9,328 bases of DNA. Source: Firmicutes bacterium UBA5496. Lineage in GTDB: Bacteria; Bacillota; Proteinivoracia; UBA4975. The notes under the pieces are model-generated. The model saw only the letters and a list, made by a program, of their open reading frames with translations. It ran no database searches and was not told the DNA's origin. The position numbers were made by a program, and so were the translations under genes. This document shows positions 7,501 through 9,328 of this stretch, piece after piece; position 1 is the first letter of the stretch; each line of letters opens with the position of its first letter. The stretch is taken from NCBI GenBank assembly GCA_002427015.1, contig DIPE01000112.1:2765-12092 (forward strand), read 5' to 3'.

Positions 7501-8029
7501 TTTCACCCCGCTGGCTGAACTGGCCAGGGCCATCTACCCTCTCAACCCGCTGATAACCCATGAGCGCAAGGCGGGCAGTGAGCTCATCCAGGGGAAATTC
7601 AGCGCCGGGAGTAAGGGTGATGGAATTATCCCGGAGCAATTCTGGCGGCGGCAACAATTCCAGGAGAGCTGTTGCCGGGGCCACTACCAGACAGGGCACA
7701 TGGGTTGCTACCTGCTGCAGGGCTATGACTCTCTGGCTCTCTAATTCGTGGCTCTCGGCATCCACCTCAGTTCCCAGGGTTGGCCGGGCAGGAAAGAGAT
7801 AGCCTTGACCGTCGCTGAAAAACTGATAATCTGCCAATAAGGTCATGGCATCTTTGAGGCTGTCAGTGACAAATAAAACCGGCGCCCGGGAACTATTTAC
7901 AAGCAAATCAGCTAACAGCGCCCGCTGACTGCCGCTAATGCCCTGGACCAGGTAATGTCCGCCAGAGCGCAACCGGGAAAGAACATCTGCTATTCCCTGG
8001 TTAGCAGAAGCAATCTGCCTGATCCCCAT
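4562..8029 (-). CDS. mfd: Transcription-repair coupling factor Mfd
   Basis: Mfd is a double-stranded DNA translocase that pushes stalled RNA polymerase off damaged template and recruits UvrA to start nucleotide excision repair. At 1155 residues it is full length for the family. Order of domains: UvrB-like N-terminal region with RGEIVDICPPSGEPCRVEYF (around residue 170-200), RNA polymerase-interacting domain (about 480-545, PGEYVVHFSHGIGQYLGI and YIKYAGKDRLYLP), RecG-like motor with Walker A GDVGYGKT (630-637, Lys636), Walker B DEEQ (731-734), TMTATPIPRTL, and QLRGRVGRG, then a C-terminal UvrA-regulating domain (PVDAYIPDGYMPEQEKIYVYRRI). The ATG has a run of six G about 6 nt upstream that abuts the pth stop codon, so translation is probably coupled to pth (gap 11 nt). 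The B. subtilis neighbour fin is absent here. Confidence 0.98.
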   Translation of the reverse strand: MGIRQIASANQGIADVLSRLRSGGHYLVQGISGSQRALLADLLVNSSRAPVLFVTDSLKDAMTLLADYQFFSDGQGYLFPARPTLGTEVDAESHELESQRVIALQQVATHVPCLVVAPATALLELLPPPELLRDNSITLTPGAEFPLDELTARLALMGYQRVERVDGPGQFSQRGEIVDICPPSGEPCRVEYFDILIESVRSFDLSSQRSLKTLPGISFGPTRLLSLTDELRQRVLSKLAAREKTLSPLFLPQLAQDRERFATLQSWPGARHYMQYFFERSCNLLDYFGRGAVMSTETTEIFEHLDLHASELMERHQSMLEKGKLLPDLQPWLTVEAVVEKWTPPTLHLALLARSVKYLRLNGTSSLSFRQVPNFYGQQQLIADEIQAWLKRESTVVAVGAGRQLSQSLKDHDIPVRDTDTDDLRPGSVNFVPGALTAGFELIEQGLVILSLNELAPRKRLAKRPRREEGLSAGDLESLTPGEYVVHFSHGIGQYLGIVVREIAGAKRDYLYIKYAGKDRLYLPTDQVHLLQRYLGGDDKPPKLYALGGGDWQRVKTRVRESVQKLAFDLLELYAARQTASGYAFSADSPWQRELEDSFAFQETRDQLKAIDEVKQDMERPRPMDRLLCGDVGYGKTEVALRAAMKAVMDGKQVAILAPTTILAQQHYNTFRERFAPFPIRVEVLSRLKTPAEQREITAAAAQGAVDILIGTHRLLQKDIHLPNLSLLVVDEEQRFGVEHKEKIKQIKANVDILTMTATPIPRTLHMALLGIRDLSVINTPPEGRFPVQTYVMEYSDQLVVSAVRRELDRGGQVYVIFNRVQGIDAQASRLRRLLPDVNIGVVHGQMADTLLERTMLEFYEGNYQVLLSTTIIENGLDIPNVNTVIVYDSDRLGLSQLYQLRGRVGRGRKLAYAYFTYRKDRVLTEKSQKRLSAIKEFTELGAGYKLSLRDMEIRGTGNILGPEQHGYIAAVGFDLYCQLLEQQVRLLAGRPKAEAGDADVSIELPVDAYIPDGYMPEQEKIYVYRRIKDAKTAAVIDDIQDELSDRFGDLPLPLAVLLDVGRIRALAACVGIVSISWSAEQLTGKEKINLRFRKGKGPPSSIMQEIWLSNKKKYDFRSQDILSVSLNTDKLNMLADLEQLLHLLKTAIEQQGRI

Positions 8030-8040
8030 ATCCAGCCCCC

Positions 8041-8622
8041 CTAAAACTGTTCACTGATTTCCACCTGGCCATTATACCTGCTCATGGCTTCGGTTATTCC
8101 CCGATACATCCATAGATTGATTGCCTTGGCAGCCTCTGCCAACATGGCTTCTACCAAGGCAAGTTCCTGCTGAGCAAAGGGCTGCAAGACAAATTCCCGG
8201 GGAATTAACAGACTGTCAGCGCCTATCCCTAAACGCAGACGAGGCAGCTCCTGATGGCCGACAGCTTGAAGGATAGAAAGCATCCCCTTTTGTCCCCCAT
8301 CGGAGCCCCGGCGGCGGAAACGCAAAGTACCCAAGGGGAGGGCTATATCATCAAAGACAATGAGGATATCCTCCCATTGGGGATTTAATTCTCTGATAGC
8401 AGCGGCCACCGCCCGGCCACTGTCATTCATATAAGTCATGGGCTTTAAAATAAAGACCTTTTCACCTGCAAAAACAGCTTCGGTTGCCATCCCATGCCAA
8501 CGCCGGCACTGGCTTATCCCCCGCAAACTTTTGGCAAAAGCGTCAACTGCCCGGAAACCAGTATTATGGCGTGTGCCAGCATATTCTGAGCCGGGATTGC
8601 CCAGTCCGACAATTAACTTCAT
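8041..8622 (-). CDS. pth: Peptidyl-tRNA hydrolase
   Basis: Pth cleaves the ester bond of peptidyl-tRNAs released from ribosomes and so recycles tRNA; the B. subtilis ortholog is SpoVC. The protein is 193 residues, the usual size. It shows MKLIVGLGNPG at the start, the catalytic histidine in GTRHNTGF (His19), MTYMNDSG with Asn66 and FDDIALPLG with Asp91-Asp92. The motif usually written GGHNG is GGQKG here (109-113), so the asparagine equivalent to E. coli Asn114 is lysine. Start choice: the frame stays open upstream to a TTG, but AGGAGG lies 7 nt before the ATG at 8620-8622, and the family begins at that Met. It lies just downstream of the rplY terminator and 11 nt before mfd. I see no private promoter, so it may depend on read-through from rplY. 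Confidence 0.97.
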   Translation of the reverse strand: MKLIVGLGNPGSEYAGTRHNTGFRAVDAFAKSLRGISQCRRWHGMATEAVFAGEKVFILKPMTYMNDSGRAVAAAIRELNPQWEDILIVFDDIALPLGTLRFRRRGSDGGQKGMLSILQAVGHQELPRLRLGIGADSLLIPREFVLQPFAQQELALVEAMLAEAAKAINLWMYRGITEAMSRYNGQVEISEQF

Positions 8623-8638
8623 GGCCTGACCTCCTGTC

Positions 8639-8661
8639 AAAAAAAGGGCGCCATGGCGCCC
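8639..8661 (-). terminator. Intrinsic terminator or attenuator between rplY and pth
   Basis: Minus strand: the 16-base perfect palindrome GGGCGCCATGGCGCCC (6-bp stem, 4-nt loop) is followed by seven T. It starts 2 nt after the rplY stop codon, and its T-run ends 3 nt before the AGGAGG of pth. It should stop most transcription after rplY, with partial read-through needed to supply pth and mfd unless a promoter lies inside rplY. Confidence 0.88.
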
Positions 8662-8663
8662 GC

Positions 8664-9284
8664 TTATTCAGCCTCAGTCTCAGTTTCCGGAACCTCTGCC
8701 TGACCTTCTTCGGTTTCTTCGGTCTCAACTTCATCTTCTGTTTCAAGGCGAGGCGCCAGGACAGAAACTATTACCTCCGTTTCCGGAGTTAGAATCTCAA
8801 AGTCGCCCTCAATGGTTAGGTCGGCTACAGTTCTGGAATCACCGATGGCAAGGGCGCTGATGTCCACTTCAAAGCCTTGAGGAATTTCCGTAGGAAGACA
8901 TCTTACTTCGACCTCACGGGTTTGCTGCTGCACAATGCCGCCTTCTTTTACTCCCAGGGCTTCACCGATGAGGTGAACAGGTACGGCGGTGGTAAGCTTA
9001 TGCTCCAAATCTACTGCATAAAAGTCCATATGCAGGACGTCGCCCTTTACCCGGTGGCGCTGAAGATCCTTTAACATCACGGTATATTGTTTATTGCCCG
9101 CTGTCAAATCAATCAGCATATTTGCCGTTCCCCGCTGGATAAATTGATTGACATCGGCTTCTGGCAAACCCAGATGGATCGGCTCCACCTTTGGCCCATA
9201 CAGGACCGCAGGCACAAGATTGTCTCTGCGCACTTTATGGCCCTTATCGGCACGAATCTCTGCTTTCAAGGTATATCGCTTCAT
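8664..9284 (-). CDS. rplY: Ribosomal protein L25 (general stress protein Ctc type)
   Basis: A 206-residue long-form L25 (Ctc/TL5), which binds 5S rRNA in the large ribosomal subunit. The N-terminal 5S-binding domain (about residues 1-92) shows the family pattern VPAVLYGP (24-31) and HMDFYAVD (around 85-92). The C-terminal beta domain (about 95-178) carries VPVHLIGEALGVKEGG. The last 27 residues (180-206) form an acidic tail with 14 Glu or Asp, common in long-form L25. The ATG has AAGGAG about 10 nt upstream. Position directly before pth matches ctc-spoVC of B. subtilis, where ctc is a sigma-B stress gene. The -10 box seen here (TATACT) looks like a housekeeping promoter instead, but the -35 lies outside the window. 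Confidence 0.97.
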   Translation of the reverse strand: MKRYTLKAEIRADKGHKVRRDNLVPAVLYGPKVEPIHLGLPEADVNQFIQRGTANMLIDLTAGNKQYTVMLKDLQRHRVKGDVLHMDFYAVDLEHKLTTAVPVHLIGEALGVKEGGIVQQQTREVEVRCLPTEIPQGFEVDISALAIGDSRTVADLTIEGDFEILTPETEVIVSVLAPRLETEDEVETEETEEGQAEVPETETEAE

Positions 9285-9318
9285 ATAGTTATCTCTCCTT
9301 CTGCCCGATTTCCAATAC

Positions 9319-9324
9319 AGTATA
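9319..9324 (-). promoter_or_regulatory. Possible -10 box for rplY
   Basis: TATACT on the minus strand (five of six matches to TATAAT) lies 35 nt before the rplY ATG, inside the palindrome AGTATACT. The -35 would fall beyond the right edge of the window, so the promoter cannot be confirmed here. Confidence 0.4.
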
Positions 9325-9328
9325 CTCT

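Noticed and set aside
8623..8640. TTG start six codons upstream for pth
   Set aside because: The extension contains the AGGAGG ribosome binding site itself and part of the terminator T-run, and family members begin at MKLIVGLGNPG.
8664..8744. Repetitive Glu/Thr codons at the 3' end of rplY as a possible tandem repeat
   Set aside because: They encode the low-complexity acidic tail usual in long-form L25 and show no exact repeat unit.
8780..8800. Small hairpin CTCCG-GAAA-CGGAG inside rplY
   Set aside because: It lies within the coding sequence, is only 5 bp and has no T-run; coding constraint and chance explain it.

Overview
This window is a chromosomal housekeeping and sporulation segment of a Gram-positive, endospore-forming member of the Firmicutes, most likely a Clostridia lineage of about even GC content (judged by eye). 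The evidence is a SpoVT nearly identical to the Bacillus protein over its DNA-binding half, a SpoVB/YabM-type flippase, two lipoprotein signal peptides, strong GGAGG-type ribosome binding sites, and a gene order that follows the Bacillus subtilis ctc-spoVC(pth)-mfd-spoVT-yabM-yabN(mazG) block. Every supported gene lies on the minus strand, so transcription runs from the right end of the window to the left. Plus-strand open frames are shadows.

Reading in the direction of transcription: a TATACT -10 box at the right edge precedes rplY/ctc (ribosomal protein L25), which ends in an intrinsic terminator. Directly after it come pth (peptidyl-tRNA hydrolase), mfd (transcription-repair coupling factor) and a PrsA/SurA-like parvulin lipoprotein. 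These three are tightly packed (gaps of 11 and about 32 nt) and end at a strong terminator. spoVT follows alone, behind a sequence that closely matches a forespore sigma-G promoter, and has its own terminator. Next is a unit of spoVB-like flippase, mazG and hup (HU), behind an extended -10 promoter, with a possible extra promoter for hup at the end of mazG. It ends at a 12-bp terminator hairpin. At the left edge a separate unit starts with the first 37 codons of an unidentified lipoprotein.

The genes cover translation and tRNA recycling (L25, Pth), removal of stalled RNA polymerase (Mfd), folding of exported proteins (parvulin lipoprotein), forespore gene control (SpoVT), envelope lipid-linked precursor export (SpoVB-like), nucleotide clean-up (MazG) and nucleoid structure (HU). 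Compared with B. subtilis, fin (yabK) is absent between pth and mfd, a parvulin gene sits between mfd and spoVT, MazG lacks both the YabN methylase half and a recognisable second MazG catalytic domain, and hup occupies the place of yabO.

I found no mobile element, CRISPR array, RNA gene or novel multi-gene system. The points worth a second look are small: the sigma-G-like promoter, the terminator abutting the pth ribosome binding site, the shortened MazG, a substituted active-site motif in Pth, a cysteine cluster in SpoVT, and inverted repeats at two promoters or leaders. No gene-free stretch exceeds about 125 bases.
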